DNA of 64,000 nucleotides, taken from NCBI GenBank assembly GCA_944323055.1, contig CALUQZ010000006.1:22816-86815 (forward strand), given 5' to 3'. Shown piece by piece: positions 54,011 through 63,858 of this stretch. Source of the stretch: an uncultured Acholeplasmatales bacterium. GTDB taxonomy: Bacteria; Bacillota_I; Bacilli_A; Acholeplasmatales; Anaeroplasmataceae. The position numbers and the translations under genes are program-made. Under the pieces are notes generated by a model that saw only the letters and a program-made list of their open reading frames with translations, ran no database searches and was not told the DNA's origin. Within the stretch, counting starts at the first letter, position 1; each line of letters starts with the position of its first letter.

Positions 54011-55807
54011 ATGGGAAATATTAAACAGATGTCTACAAAGCTAGCCAATATGATTGCGGCTGGTGAAGTTGTAGAAAGACCTCTTAATATCATTAAAGAA
54101 TTAGTAGAGAATAGTATTGATGCAAAAGCAAATAAAATAAGTATTTATTTAAAAGATGGTGGTCTTACAGAAATCAAAGTAATAGACAATGGATGTGGCA
54201 TGGATGAAGAAGATATTAAAATGTGTTTTAAACCACATGCTACTTCAAAATTATTAAATGAATATGATTTATTTAGAATTAAAACTTTAGGCTTTAGAGG
54301 AGAAGCATTAGCTAGTATAGCTAGTGTAGCTAATGTATCATTAACTTCTAAGAAAATAGATGATAAGGCTTATAATATAGTTTATAGATTTGGTAATTTA
54401 ATTAGTTTTAATGAAACAGCCGCCGAAACAGGAACAACAATTATAGTTACTGACCTATTTTATAATACACCTGCTCGGTTAAAATATTTAAAAACAGCTT
54501 CACAAGAACTTGCTGCTATAACAGCTTTAGTTGATAAATTGTCATTAAGTTCTCCTAATGTCATGTTTGTTTTGTATAACGATAACAGATTAGTTGCAAG
54601 AACGGATGGCAAAAATAATATGACCTCTCTAATTGGTTATATTTATGGCTTAGAGGCAAGTAAAAAAATTGTTGATTTATCTTTTGATGAACAAGGTTTT
54701 AGTGGTAAACTATACTATATTAAACTAGACATTTATCGTTCAAATAAAAATCAAATGACTTATATCATAAATGGTAGATATGTAAGATATTATGCTTTAA
54801 ATGATTTATTAATTGAAGCATTTAAAGGGTATTTGCCAATTAATAAATATCCTATTTTAGTTTTATATTTAACTATTGATCCGTTATTGATAGATGTTAA
54901 TATTCATCCTAAAAAAGAAGAAATTAAAATTGCTGAGCCACAAAGACTATTTAAAATAATATATGATTTAATTAAAAATAGTTTAATTAACAGTAATGGT
55001 ATAAAAAATATAAATTATAAAGATAATAGTAGTCCATCAAATACTTTTTTAAGTAATGTTGATAATAATGTATTTGATAATAAAGAAGAAATTAATGAAG
55101 AGAATAATTTTTTTAATAATGAAAAAATTAATTTAAATTTTTATAATAAAATTGACACTGTAAAAGAAACTAATGATAATTTTCTTTATGATACGCCTAA
55201 AGAGTATGATTTATTTAATGATGGTAAAGATTTCTTGAAACTTAACTATATCGGAACATTTTTAAAAACCTATATTATTTGTGAAGCTAATGACAGTTTA
55301 TATATACTTGACCAACATGCATGTGCTGAACGAGTTAGGTATGAATATTATGCTGAAAAAATGAATAATCCAAATATTGTTAAAACATCTTTTTTAGTAC
55401 CAGTTAATTTAGAATTTACTAAAGAAGAAATTATTTATTTGAATGAAAACATTGATAAATATAATGAATTAGGGTTTAATTTAGAAATTGTGGGTTTAAA
55501 TGTTAGAGTTCATGAGATTCCGGTTTGGGCTTCAAAAGAATATGAAGATATTATTAGGGAAATATTAAAATCAATAATGAGTAATAAACAAATTAATATT
55601 ATTGATTTTAGGGATGCTATTTGTAAACAAATAAGTTGCAAAGCTAGTATAAGGGCTAATGATTATTTAAACAAAGATGAGATATTAGCTTTACTTCGTG
55701 ATTTAGAAAAATGTAAGAACCCTTATCATTGTCCTCATGGTAGACCTACAATTATTAAGTTTAGCAAAAAAGAATTAGAGAAAATGTTTGCGAGGATTGA
55801 AGAATGA
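54011..55807 (+). CDS. mutL: DNA mismatch repair protein MutL
   Basis: The 598-residue protein has an N-terminal GHKL ATPase (AGEVVERPLN, DNGCGMDEED, GFRGEALAS) and a C-terminal dimerisation domain. The endonuclease motif is present as DQHACAERVRYE, with the further CPHGRP motif near the end, so this is a nicking MutL as in B. subtilis and not the E. coli kind. The linker (about 335-400) is Asn-rich. Its stop overlaps miaA (ATGA). Confidence 0.97.
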   Translation: MGNIKQMSTKLANMIAAGEVVERPLNIIKELVENSIDAKANKISIYLKDGGLTEIKVIDNGCGMDEEDIKMCFKPHATSKLLNEYDLFRIKTLGFRGEALASIASVANVSLTSKKIDDKAYNIVYRFGNLISFNETAAETGTTIIVTDLFYNTPARLKYLKTASQELAAITALVDKLSLSSPNVMFVLYNDNRLVARTDGKNNMTSLIGYIYGLEASKKIVDLSFDEQGFSGKLYYIKLDIYRSNKNQMTYIINGRYVRYYALNDLLIEAFKGYLPINKYPILVLYLTIDPLLIDVNIHPKKEEIKIAEPQRLFKIIYDLIKNSLINSNGIKNINYKDNSSPSNTFLSNVDNNVFDNKEEINEENNFFNNEKINLNFYNKIDTVKETNDNFLYDTPKEYDLFNDGKDFLKLNYIGTFLKTYIICEANDSLYILDQHACAERVRYEYYAEKMNNPNIVKTSFLVPVNLEFTKEEIIYLNENIDKYNELGFNLEIVGLNVRVHEIPVWASKEYEDIIREILKSIMSNKQINIIDFRDAICKQISCKASIRANDYLNKDEILALLRDLEKCKNPYHCPHGRPTIIKFSKKELEKMFARIEE

Positions 55808-56679
55808 AAAAAGTTATAGCTGTTGTCGGACCTACGGCTAGTGGAAAAACAAAATTAGCTATAGCTTTAGCTAATTATTTTGATGGTATAATTATTAGTT
55901 GTGATAGCGTAGCGGTTTATAAAGAATGCAATATAGGTTCTGCAAAACCTACTATGCTTGAACAACAACAAGCTAAGCATTATTTAATTGATATTTTAGA
56001 CCCTAGTGAGTCTTTTGATGTGGCAATGTGTCAAAAACTTGCTAGAGAGATTATTGATAAAGAAAAATTATCAATATTATGTGGTGGAACTGGGCTTTAT
56101 ATTAATGCTATATTAAATGATTACGAGTTTTTAGCACCTAAAAGAGACGAAACATTTGCTAAAGCCTATTCTAATTATTCTAATTTAGAATTATATGAAT
56201 TATTAAAGACAAAAGATATAAAAAAAGCGTCTGAATTACATCCTAATAATAGAAAAAGAGTTTTAAGAGCTTTAGAAGCTAGTATTTGTGGTTATAATTT
56301 AAGTGAGTATAATAATAAATCTAAACCATATTATGATTATTATATCATTTATTTAGATATTGAACGTTCTATTTTATATGATAGAATCAATAAAAGAGTA
56401 GATATGATGTTTTCTAGCGGTCTTTTAGAAGAGGCTAAATATCTTTATCAAAATAATAAATTACCTTATGCTATTGGATATAAGGAATTTGTTCCATATT
56501 TTAATAATTTAGTATCTTTAGATTCTGTAAAAGAAGAGATTAAACTTAATACTAGACATTTAGCGAAAAGACAAAAAACTTGGTTTAAAAACCAAATGAC
56601 TACGCATTTTTATGATGCTTTAAATGAATATTTATTAGATAATGTTATTAAGGATGTAAAACTATTTTTGGAGGAGTAA
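55804..56679 (+). CDS. miaA: tRNA dimethylallyltransferase MiaA
   Basis: The 291-residue enzyme adds dimethylallyl to A37 of tRNAs that read U-starting codons. The P-loop GPTASGKTKLA lies at 8-18, ISCDSVAVYKECNIGSAKPT follows, and CGGTGLYINAIL and RKRVLRALE mark the family. The C-terminal RHLAKRQKTWFKNQ segment is also present. It supplies the substrate of MiaB in the same block. Confidence 0.97.
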   Translation: MKKVIAVVGPTASGKTKLAIALANYFDGIIISCDSVAVYKECNIGSAKPTMLEQQQAKHYLIDILDPSESFDVAMCQKLAREIIDKEKLSILCGGTGLYINAILNDYEFLAPKRDETFAKAYSNYSNLELYELLKTKDIKKASELHPNNRKRVLRALEASICGYNLSEYNNKSKPYYDYYIIYLDIERSILYDRINKRVDMMFSSGLLEEAKYLYQNNKLPYAIGYKEFVPYFNNLVSLDSVKEEIKLNTRHLAKRQKTWFKNQMTTHFYDALNEYLLDNVIKDVKLFLEE

Positions 56680-57167
56680 TGAGAATATTTATTATTGGCT
56701 TACCTGGTTGTGGTAAAACGACAATAGCTAAACTTTTAGCTAATAGGTTACATTATAAATTTATTGATATTGATACAGCAATTGAAGCTAAAGAAAATAT
56801 GACAATAAATGAGATATTTAAAAATAAAGGTGAAAGCTATTTTAGAACAATTGAAGCACAAACACTTAACGATTTAAATCAAATTGAAGATGTAGTAATT
56901 GCTTGCGGTGGCGGAATATGTGAAAACAACTCCAAATCTAGTTTTAAAGGCATAACCATCTTTTTAAAGGTAGACGTTAAAGTTTTAGAAAGACGATTAG
57001 CTAATGATACGACTAGACCATTATTAAAAACTAACAGTATCTACCAACTAGCGATAAAGAGAAATGATAAATATGCTAATTTAGCAGATTTAACTATTGA
57101 AAATACTAATATAGATACAACTGTTGAAACAATAATTGAGGTATTAAATGAAAATTTTAGTAATTAA
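56679..57167 (+). CDS. aroK: Shikimate kinase
   Basis: The 162-residue P-loop kinase phosphorylates shikimate in chorismate synthesis. GLPGCGKTT lies at 7-15, the shikimate-binding aspartates in FIDIDTAIE, the FR pair in ESYFRTIE, and the CGGGI segment near 76-80. Lid arginines are in RPLLK. It overlaps miaA by one base and aroQ by 20 bases, pairing two steps of the pathway. Confidence 0.95.
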   Translation: MRIFIIGLPGCGKTTIAKLLANRLHYKFIDIDTAIEAKENMTINEIFKNKGESYFRTIEAQTLNDLNQIEDVVIACGGGICENNSKSSFKGITIFLKVDVKVLERRLANDTTRPLLKTNSIYQLAIKRNDKYANLADLTIENTNIDTTVETIIEVLNENFSN

Positions 57168-57567
57168 TGGTCCTAATTTAAATATGTTAGGTAAACGTGA
57201 TAAAAAATATTATGGAACATTGACCTTAAATGATATTAATAAGGAAATTAAAAATAGAGCAAATAAAAATACTAAATTAAAGTTTTTTCAAAGTAATGAA
57301 GAAGGTAAGTTAGTTACTTTCGTCCAAAAGCACTTAAATTATGATGCTATTATAATAAATGGTGGGGCATATACGCATACTTCTATTGCTTTACATGATG
57401 CTTTAGAGTTATTTAAGGGGATAATCGTAGAAGTTCATTTATCTAACATTTTAGAAAGAGAAGACTATCGCAAAATAGATTATATTAAACCTTTAGCTAA
57501 AATATGTTTTATGGGTAAAAAAGAAAATAGTTATTATGAGGCACTTTCGTATTTGCAAAATACTTAA
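57148..57567 (+). CDS. aroQ: Type II 3-dehydroquinate dehydratase
   Basis: The 139-residue enzyme converts 3-dehydroquinate to 3-dehydroshikimate. The INGPNLNMLGKRD start, the catalytic tyrosine region KKYYGTLTL, FQSNEEGKLV, INGGAYTHTSIALHDAL and VEVHLSNILERE (with the catalytic histidine) are all in place. It overlaps aroK and lies before efp, as in B. subtilis. The genes for the rest of the shikimate pathway are not in this window. Confidence 0.96.
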   Translation: MKILVINGPNLNMLGKRDKKYYGTLTLNDINKEIKNRANKNTKLKFFQSNEEGKLVTFVQKHLNYDAIIINGGAYTHTSIALHDALELFKGIIVEVHLSNILEREDYRKIDYIKPLAKICFMGKKENSYYEALSYLQNT

Positions 57568-57609
57568 AGTGTGTTAAAATTATAAAGATAAAATATTTAG
57601 GAGGAAATT

Positions 57610-58167
57610 ATGGTATCAAGTAATGATTTTAAGAATGGTATGACTATCAAATATGATGGTAATATTTATTTAATATTAGAATTTATGCATGTTAAACCTG
57701 GTAAAGGTGGAGCATTCGTTAGAACAAAATTACGTAATATGCGTACAGGAGCTGTTATCGATTATACTTTTAATGCTGCTGAAAAAGTAGAAAGAGCTAT
57801 GATTGATAAAGTGAAAATGCAATATATCTATGATGCTGGTCAAGCTTTAGTTTTCATGAATAATGAAACTTATGAACAAGTTGAAATTTCTAAGACTCAA
57901 TTAGAATATGAAATGAAGTTTATAATTGAAGGAATGAATGTAGAAATAGTTTATTGTGAAGGCGAAATTTTAGGTATTAATTTACCTGATAAAGTCACTT
58001 TAAAAGTCACTAAATGTGATCCGGCTGTTAAAGGTGATACTAAAACTAATGCTTTAAAAGATGCATATGTAGAAACTGGTTTATTAGTTAAAGTTCCTAT
58101 GTTTGTCAATGAAGGAGATTCTATTATTGTTTCAACTGCTACTGGCAAATATGATAGTAGAGCTTAA
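57610..58167 (+). CDS. efp: Translation elongation factor P
   Basis: The 185-residue protein has the three OB-type domains of EF-P, which relieves ribosome stalling at proline runs. The modified-residue loop reads PGKGGAFVRTK near 30-40, with lysine at the tip. The C-terminal domain carries GDTKTNALKDAYVETGLLVKVP. An AGGAGG site precedes the start, and its spacer to aroQ may hold a weak promoter (TTGCAA at about 57554). Confidence 0.97.
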   Translation: MVSSNDFKNGMTIKYDGNIYLILEFMHVKPGKGGAFVRTKLRNMRTGAVIDYTFNAAEKVERAMIDKVKMQYIYDAGQALVFMNNETYEQVEISKTQLEYEMKFIIEGMNVEIVYCEGEILGINLPDKVTLKVTKCDPAVKGDTKTNALKDAYVETGLLVKVPMFVNEGDSIIVSTATGKYDSRA

Positions 58168-58184
58168 TTAGAGGTGAATGTAAA

Positions 58185-59564
58185 TTGGATTCAGTCAGGT
58201 CGATATTGTTAACATCAACATTTAATGTTGGCACATTCATTTTAATTATAATATTAATTATTTGTAGTGCTTTTTTTTCAATGTCTGAAACAGCCTTAAC
58301 TTCATCATCAGTTGTTAAATTGCGTTTGGCTATTGAAGATAGAAAGTCTGGAGCTAAAAAAGCGTTAGAGTTAATTGAACAATACGATAAAACAATTACT
58401 ACTATATTAGTTGGTAATAACTGCGTTAATACGGCCGTCTCAACTTTAGCAGTAGGTTTCTTTTTAGCTTTAGGTATTTCTCAACAATATATTGAATTAG
58501 CCTCTACGTTAATTGTTACAATTGCCCTTTTGATTTTTGGAGAAATATTACCAAAAACAATTGGTAAACAACACGCAGAGTCAATAGCTGTTAAAGTAGC
58601 ATGGCCTATTTATATTATTTCTTGTATTTTATGGCCTGTTGTAATGTTATTTAGATTGTTACAAAAAGCTATAGCAAGGAAGAAAGTTGATGATGCTATG
58701 AATGAAGATGAATTAGAAATAGCATTATCAAATATGCAAAAAGATGGTAAGATAGAAGAAAAAGAAGTAGAACTTATTAAAAAGGTTTTAGATTTAAATG
58801 ATAGAACAGTTGAAGATATTATGGTACCTCGTATTGAAATGAAGGCTATCCCATTTGAAAGTACAATTAGTTCTGTCAGAAAGACTTTATTAGAAAGTTC
58901 ATATTCTCGTATTCCGGTTTATAAGGAAGATAAAGATCATATAGTCGGTGTTTTATATGAGCGTGATTATTTTAAAATGAGTCAAAGTAAAGATTCTTTT
59001 GATTGGCATAAGATTATAAGACCAGCTAAGTATGTATCAGCTGCTATGAAAGTTGATGCTTTAATTAGTTATTTACAAAACGAAAAAACTCATATAGCTA
59101 TCGTTAGTGGTGAATTTGGCGACACTTTAGGTCTAGTTACAATGGAAGATGCTTTAGAAGAATTAGTTGGTGAAATTTACGATGAACACGATATTGCCGG
59201 TTCTGATGATGTTTATTTTGAGCAAGAAGATGAAAATACATATTTAGTAGATGCCGATATTTATGTTGAAGATTTATTTGAGCGCTTAGATGTTGGCCAA
59301 GCACCAGATGATGTACCTTCAAAGCTTTATAGTTGGATGTTTGAATATTGTGAAGAAATACCAAAAGAAGGTATTTCAATGACTTATGTTTCCCGTTTTA
59401 CTAAATATAATGAAGAAAAAGAATCTTTTGTTGATTATGCTAAAAAATTGACATTCACGATTTCAGAAGTTGATGGTCGTAGAATTGAAAAAATTAGAGT
59501 AAATATATGCGATGCAACAGAAGAAGAGATAGAAGAACAAATTAAAGAAGAGGAAGAAGAATAG
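58185..59564 (+). CDS. CNNM/HlyC-CorC family membrane protein
   Basis: The 459-residue protein has a DUF21/CNNM transmembrane domain (about 10-190, with FSMSETALTSSS and GEILPKTIGKQ), a CBS pair (about 215-335, starting VEDIMVPRIEM) and a C-terminal CorC_HlyC domain (about 355-445). Members are linked to magnesium efflux and cation balance. The TTG start at 58185 follows GAGGTGAAT by seven bases. The tail is strongly acidic. It may share a transcript with efp, 17 bases upstream. Confidence 0.9.
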   Translation: MDSVRSILLTSTFNVGTFILIIILIICSAFFSMSETALTSSSVVKLRLAIEDRKSGAKKALELIEQYDKTITTILVGNNCVNTAVSTLAVGFFLALGISQQYIELASTLIVTIALLIFGEILPKTIGKQHAESIAVKVAWPIYIISCILWPVVMLFRLLQKAIARKKVDDAMNEDELEIALSNMQKDGKIEEKEVELIKKVLDLNDRTVEDIMVPRIEMKAIPFESTISSVRKTLLESSYSRIPVYKEDKDHIVGVLYERDYFKMSQSKDSFDWHKIIRPAKYVSAAMKVDALISYLQNEKTHIAIVSGEFGDTLGLVTMEDALEELVGEIYDEHDIAGSDDVYFEQEDENTYLVDADIYVEDLFERLDVGQAPDDVPSKLYSWMFEYCEEIPKEGISMTYVSRFTKYNEEKESFVDYAKKLTFTISEVDGRRIEKIRVNICDATEEEIEEQIKEEEEE

Positions 59565-59590
59565 TTAGCACAGCTAACTTTTTTCTTTTT
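59563..59590 (+). terminator. Terminator after the CNNM gene
   Basis: AGTTAGC (59563-59569) pairs with GCTAACT (59573-59579) around ACA, followed by T-rich sequence; the stem overlaps the stop codon. Confidence 0.75.
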
Positions 59591-59596
59591 AAAATA

Positions 59597-59622
59597 AAAA
59601 AAGCACTTAATGTGCTTTTTTT
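59597..59622 (-). terminator. Terminator of rpmB
   Basis: AAAAAAGCAC (59597-59606) pairs with GTGCTTTTTT (59612-59621) around TTAAT. It serves the minus-strand rpmB gene and can also stop transcription from the left. Confidence 0.8.
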
Positions 59623-59634
59623 ATATAATAGAGA

Positions 59635-59823
59635 TTAAGCTCTTTCAATATTACCTTTTTTTAAAGCTCTTGCAGAAACTTTAATTTTTTTAATATTGCC
59701 ATCTTCATCTTTGATACGTACTGTTTGTAAATTTGCTTTCCAAGTACGACGTGTAGCATTTAAAGCATGACTTCTTTTATTACCTGTTATAGTAGTTTTA
59801 CCAGTAAAATAACATTTTGCCAT
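59635..59823 (-). CDS. rpmB: 50S ribosomal protein L28
   Basis: The 62-residue basic protein matches L28, with [20 protein letters not shown] and the [10 protein letters not shown] segment. The ATG at 59823 is set by GAGGTG six bases upstream; a further upstream ATG lies inside that site. It has two N-terminal-half cysteine positions reduced to one, so no zinc ribbon is expected. It is divergent from fakA. Confidence 0.97.
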   Translation of the reverse strand: MAKCYFTGKTTITGNKRSHALNATRRTWKANLQTVRIKDEDGNIKKIKVSARALKKGNIERA

Positions 59824-59832
59824 ATTTTTCAC

Positions 59833-60176
59833 CTCGCATGTTCTAAAATGACTATATAATTTTAGCTTATTTAGTATAAAAAAGCAAGCTAATTTTTATT
59901 TAACTATTTAAAAAACACCAAATAAAGGGTTTTCAGTAGTTTGACAATTCTATCATTTTTGGATATAATGGTTGTGAATGTAAGAAACATTTTACATTTT
60001 CTTTAATTTGTGCTATAATTCCTTAAAGAAGATAGTGAAAAACACTATAAATTAGCGTATAAAGGGGTTGGGGTAGGAGAGAAGAAAATTATTTCTTACA
60101 TCTGATTAAATTTTAAACTTAATTAAATTGACTATAATAAACATTTAAATAGATATAATTAAATATGGAGGTAAAT
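59833..60176 (+). other. Long promoter-rich leader before fakA
   Basis: This 344-base stretch has no gene. It holds a consensus promoter (59941-59969), a hairpin (AATGTAA with TTACATT, about 59977-59998) followed by T-rich sequence, a second TATAAT (60015-60020), a small hairpin (ATAGTG with CACTAT, about 60033-60049), a G-rich patch (about 60062-60080) and a third possible -10 (60033-60038 or 60133-60138). It reads as an attenuated leader or a small RNA. The yloU gene, usual here in Bacilli, is missing. Confidence 0.5.
59941..59969 (+). promoter_or_regulatory. Consensus promoter upstream of fakA
   Basis: TTGACA (59941-59946) and TATAAT (59964-59969) are both perfect and 17 bases apart, the best promoter in the window. 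It drives transcription towards the fakA leader. Confidence 0.88.
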
Positions 60177-61772
60177 ATGGCTATTCTTAATATAGATGTT
60201 CCATTACTGAAAAAAATGGTAATGAATGGAGCCATTAATTTAAAAAATCATCATCAGGAAGTTGATGAACTTAATGTATTCCCAATCCCTGATGGAGATA
60301 CAGGTACTAATATGCAAATGACAGTTATGTCAGGCGTTAGAGAAATGAACAATTGCCAAAGCACATCAATTGTTGAAGTTGCTAAAATATTATCACGTGG
60401 TTGTTTAATGGGAGCTCGTGGTAATTCTGGTGTTATTTTATCCCAATTTTTCCGTGGACTATATGTTGCTATTAAAGAAATAAATAAAGATACTTTAAAT
60501 AAGGATGATCTTTTACAAGTTTTAATATCAGGTTATAAAGTGGCTTATAAAGCTGTAACTAAACCAGTTGAAGGAACAATTTTAACAGTGGTAAGAGAAG
60601 CTGCTTGTAATACGGAAATGCGTAAAGAACAATTTAATGATTGTATAGAATTATTAACTTATTATTTAGAACAAGCTAAACAATCATTAGCTAATACTCC
60701 TAATCTATTGCCAGTTTTAAAAGAAGCTGGGGTGGTAGATAGTGGCGGTACAGGTTTTGTTAAGATTGTTGAAGGTATGTTATTGGCCTTAGAAGGTAAA
60801 ATGATCGAAACAGATCAAGCTAAGCCTGTTCAAAAGAAAGTAGAATTTACTTATTGTGTTGAATTTGTTTTAGAATTAAATAATTTAGAAAGCTTTAATG
60901 AATCAGATATTAAATCACCATTATCATTATTAGGTGATAATTTAGTCTCTGAATTAGACGAAAATGTTTATAAATTACATATTCATACTAACAAACCTGG
61001 TCGTATTGTCGATTATGCTCAACGTTATGGTGAATTTAAAGCTATAAAAATTGAAAATATTAAGATTAAACATACTGAATTAGATGGTGGAGTTTTCTCT
61101 AAAAAACCTAAGAAAAAATATGCTTTAATTGCTGTATGTTTTGGGGCTGGCATCACGCAAACATTTAAAGATTTAGGTGTTGATTATGTTATTGAAGGTG
61201 GTCAAACAATGAATCCTTCAACTAATGATTTTGTTGATGCTGTTAAAAAAGTGAATGCGTCAAATGTAATTATTATACCTAATAATTCTAATGTTATTAT
61301 GGCTGCTGAACAAAGTGTAGATTTATGTAAAAATGCTACAGTTAGAGTTTTAAAAACAAAGACTATTGCTCAAGGATATGCTTCATTAATGGTATACGAT
61401 CAAAATGTAACTATTGATGAAAATATTAAAGAAATGAGTAAAGCAATTAGTAAAGTTGGTTCAGGTGAATTAACGTATTCTATTAGAGATACTGAATTAA
61501 ATGGTGTTAAAATTCAAGTTGATGATTTTATTGCTATTGCTAACGGCAATATTGTAGCTGCAGATAAGGATAAAACTTTAGTTGCAAAAAGTTTGTTACA
61601 AAGTTTAATTAACGATGATAGTGAAATTGTTACAATATTCTATGGTAATGAAGGTAGTAAAGAAGAAGCTGAAGAGTTAGCTCAATATTGTGATGAATTA
61701 TTGCCAGATATTGATGTTGAGATTATTGATGGTAAACAAGATATTTATTCTTATATAATTTCAGTTGAATAA
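60177..61772 (+). CDS. fakA: Fatty acid kinase FakA (DAK2 domain)
   Basis: The 531-residue protein is the FakA/YloV type. The N-terminal DhaL kinase domain has the metal-binding PDGDTGTNM (D39, D41, N45) and GARGNSGVILSQ; SGGTGF follows near 187. The C-terminal part (about 310-531) is the EDD-like regulatory domain. It phosphorylates fatty acids held by DegV/FakB proteins, one of which is encoded at 3,840. The ATG at 60177 follows GGAGG; the ATG at 60165 is part of that ribosome site. Confidence 0.95.
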   Translation: MAILNIDVPLLKKMVMNGAINLKNHHQEVDELNVFPIPDGDTGTNMQMTVMSGVREMNNCQSTSIVEVAKILSRGCLMGARGNSGVILSQFFRGLYVAIKEINKDTLNKDDLLQVLISGYKVAYKAVTKPVEGTILTVVREAACNTEMRKEQFNDCIELLTYYLEQAKQSLANTPNLLPVLKEAGVVDSGGTGFVKIVEGMLLALEGKMIETDQAKPVQKKVEFTYCVEFVLELNNLESFNESDIKSPLSLLGDNLVSELDENVYKLHIHTNKPGRIVDYAQRYGEFKAIKIENIKIKHTELDGGVFSKKPKKKYALIAVCFGAGITQTFKDLGVDYVIEGGQTMNPSTNDFVDAVKKVNASNVIIIPNNSNVIMAAEQSVDLCKNATVRVLKTKTIAQGYASLMVYDQNVTIDENIKEMSKAISKVGSGELTYSIRDTELNGVKIQVDDFIAIANGNIVAADKDKTLVAKSLLQSLINDDSEIVTIFYGNEGSKEEAEELAQYCDELLPDIDVEIIDGKQDIYSYIISVE

Positions 61773-61796
61773 AGGGGACGATAGTCCTTTTTATTT
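61773..61796 (+). terminator. Weak terminator between fakA and recG
   Basis: GGAC and GTCC pair around GATA (61776-61787), extended by G-T pairs, with five T residues. recG starts 12 bases later, so it probably only reduces read-through. Confidence 0.45.
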
Positions 61797-61807
61797 TAGG
61801 AGGAAAT

Positions 61808-63751
61808 ATGGAATTAAAGGATTTAAAAGGACTAGGAAGTGTTACTTTACAGCACTTACAAGAAAATGGTGTTTACACAATTGCTGATTTAATTATGTTA
61901 GAACCTAAAGAGTATTTAAACTTAGAACTTACAAATGAAATTAAAGAAAATAAGGCATTATATTATGTAGAAAATATTAAAATAGCTAAAGTAAATAAAA
62001 TAAGTAATAAAGTTATCCAAATAATCTTTTTAGGGAAGATTAAAACGCAAGTCTATCGTTTTATTGTTTATAGTAAAGAATACTTACTCTATTCACTTAA
62101 AGGCAATATTTATATTTATGCTAAATATTTAAAAAATAAAAACTATTTTTTAGTAGATAAAATCTATAATAAAAAACCACAACCTATTAAGGTTATTTAT
62201 AATTTAAAAGGCATTATAGACACTAATTTATCTAAAATAATTTTTAGGGCTTTCACTCATATTAATCCTCCAAGTGATAAGTTACCTTTAGAATTAGTTA
62301 ATAAGTATAAATTATTACCATATAAAGATTATTTATTAAAAAAGCATTTTCCTAAAGATGAAAAAGATATTATAGAAGTAACTAGAAGGCATATATATGT
62401 TAATTTTTTTAAACGCAGTTTTGCTTATAATTTGCTGTCATTAAATAATTTAAGACAAAAAAAGGAAAAGATTTTTGATTTTGATTTAATAGATAAATTT
62501 ATTAATAACTTGCCATTTACTTTAACTAAAGATCAAAAAGAAGTGACAAATTTAATTTTAACAGAACTAAAAAGTAATAAGCGAATTAACCGTTTAGTTG
62601 AAGGTGATGTTGGAAGTGGAAAGACAATTGTAGCTATAATAGCCGCTTATGCTAGTATGTTAGCTTTTTATCAAGTTGCTTTTTTAGTACCTACTATCTT
62701 GTTAGCTGAACAACATTATAATGAAGCTAAAAAATATCTTAAAGATGTTTATCTTTTAACATCAGAATTAAAAAATAAAGATAAAGAAAAGATTATTAAT
62801 TTAATAATCACTAATAAACCATGTCTTATTATAGGTACTCATTCATTATTAAATGATAAAATTAATTTTGCTAACCTAGGTTTAGTTATAATTGATGAAC
62901 AACAAAGATTTGGAGTAAAACAACGCTCAATTTTACAAAAGAAATATCCTTTAGCTGATACTATATATTTTACGGCAACTCCAATTCCTAGGACGCTTGC
63001 CTTGACTAGTTATGCTGGCTTAGATTTATCATTAATAAAAACTAAACCAGTCAATAGAGGAAATGTTAAGACTTATATTGTTGACATGTTAAATTTAGAT
63101 AATATGTTTAAAGTGTGTCACAATAAAATTCAAATGGCTGAACAAATATATGTGGTTTGTCCTTTAATAGAAACAGATGATAATAATTTATTTAGTACAA
63201 ATAGTGCATATGAATTATTTAAAAATAAGCTAAAAGCTAGATATGGAATAATTCATGGTAAAATGAAAGATAGGGATAAAATAGCCATTTTAAACAAGTT
63301 TAATAATAAAGAAATTGATGTTTTAATTGCTACGACAATTATTGAGGTTGGTATTAATGTTCCTAGTGCTAGTTGTATGGTTGTCTTAGATGCTGATAGA
63401 TATGGGTTGTCAGAATTACATCAATTAAGGGGAAGGGTTAGTAGGTCAAATTTAGATGCTGATGTTTTTTTAGTTACTTATGATACTAGTAATGAAAGAT
63501 TAAAAATATTAGAAAAAGTAAATGATGGGTTTATTTTAGCGGAAGAAGATTTAAGACTAAGAGGGCCAGGCGAATTACTTAGTAGAGAACAATCAGGTTT
63601 TGTAAATGTAATTAAAACGGATTTAGATAAAAAAATATATGATATTGCTAGTATTGATGGGAAAAAATATGCATTAGAATACTATCAAAAACAAGAAAAA
63701 AATTATGATTTATTAGATAAAATTAAATCATATGAATTTGAAAATAATTAA
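61808..63751 (+). CDS. recG: ATP-dependent DNA helicase RecG
   Basis: The 647-residue helicase reverses stalled forks. A wedge/OB-type N-terminal domain (about 1-220) is followed by the SF2 core: Walker A EGDVGSGKT near 268-276, IIDEQQRFGVKQR near 362 (DEQQ instead of the common DEQH), TATPIPRT near 395, and LRGRVSRS near 541. The C-terminal GPGELLSREQSG segment is the RecG-specific motif. It is slightly shorter than usual. The order fakA-recG-plsX is conserved in Bacilli, although fapR is absent here. Confidence 0.97.
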   Translation: MELKDLKGLGSVTLQHLQENGVYTIADLIMLEPKEYLNLELTNEIKENKALYYVENIKIAKVNKISNKVIQIIFLGKIKTQVYRFIVYSKEYLLYSLKGNIYIYAKYLKNKNYFLVDKIYNKKPQPIKVIYNLKGIIDTNLSKIIFRAFTHINPPSDKLPLELVNKYKLLPYKDYLLKKHFPKDEKDIIEVTRRHIYVNFFKRSFAYNLLSLNNLRQKKEKIFDFDLIDKFINNLPFTLTKDQKEVTNLILTELKSNKRINRLVEGDVGSGKTIVAIIAAYASMLAFYQVAFLVPTILLAEQHYNEAKKYLKDVYLLTSELKNKDKEKIINLIITNKPCLIIGTHSLLNDKINFANLGLVIIDEQQRFGVKQRSILQKKYPLADTIYFTATPIPRTLALTSYAGLDLSLIKTKPVNRGNVKTYIVDMLNLDNMFKVCHNKIQMAEQIYVVCPLIETDDNNLFSTNSAYELFKNKLKARYGIIHGKMKDRDKIAILNKFNNKEIDVLIATTIIEVGINVPSASCMVVLDADRYGLSELHQLRGRVSRSNLDADVFLVTYDTSNERLKILEKVNDGFILAEEDLRLRGPGELLSREQSGFVNVIKTDLDKKIYDIASIDGKKYALEYYQKQEKNYDLLDKIKSYEFENN

Positions 63752-63858
63752 AGACAAACAAATAAAAAAATGCTAAAATTAAACTTAATGAAGTAAATAA
63801 ATTATAAAGTAAAACTCTTCATAAATATTTAGAAAGGGAATTAAATATAAATTAAGAA

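Noticed and set aside
63752..63858. FapR operator before plsX
   Set aside because: No TTAGTACC-type inverted repeat is visible in this gap.
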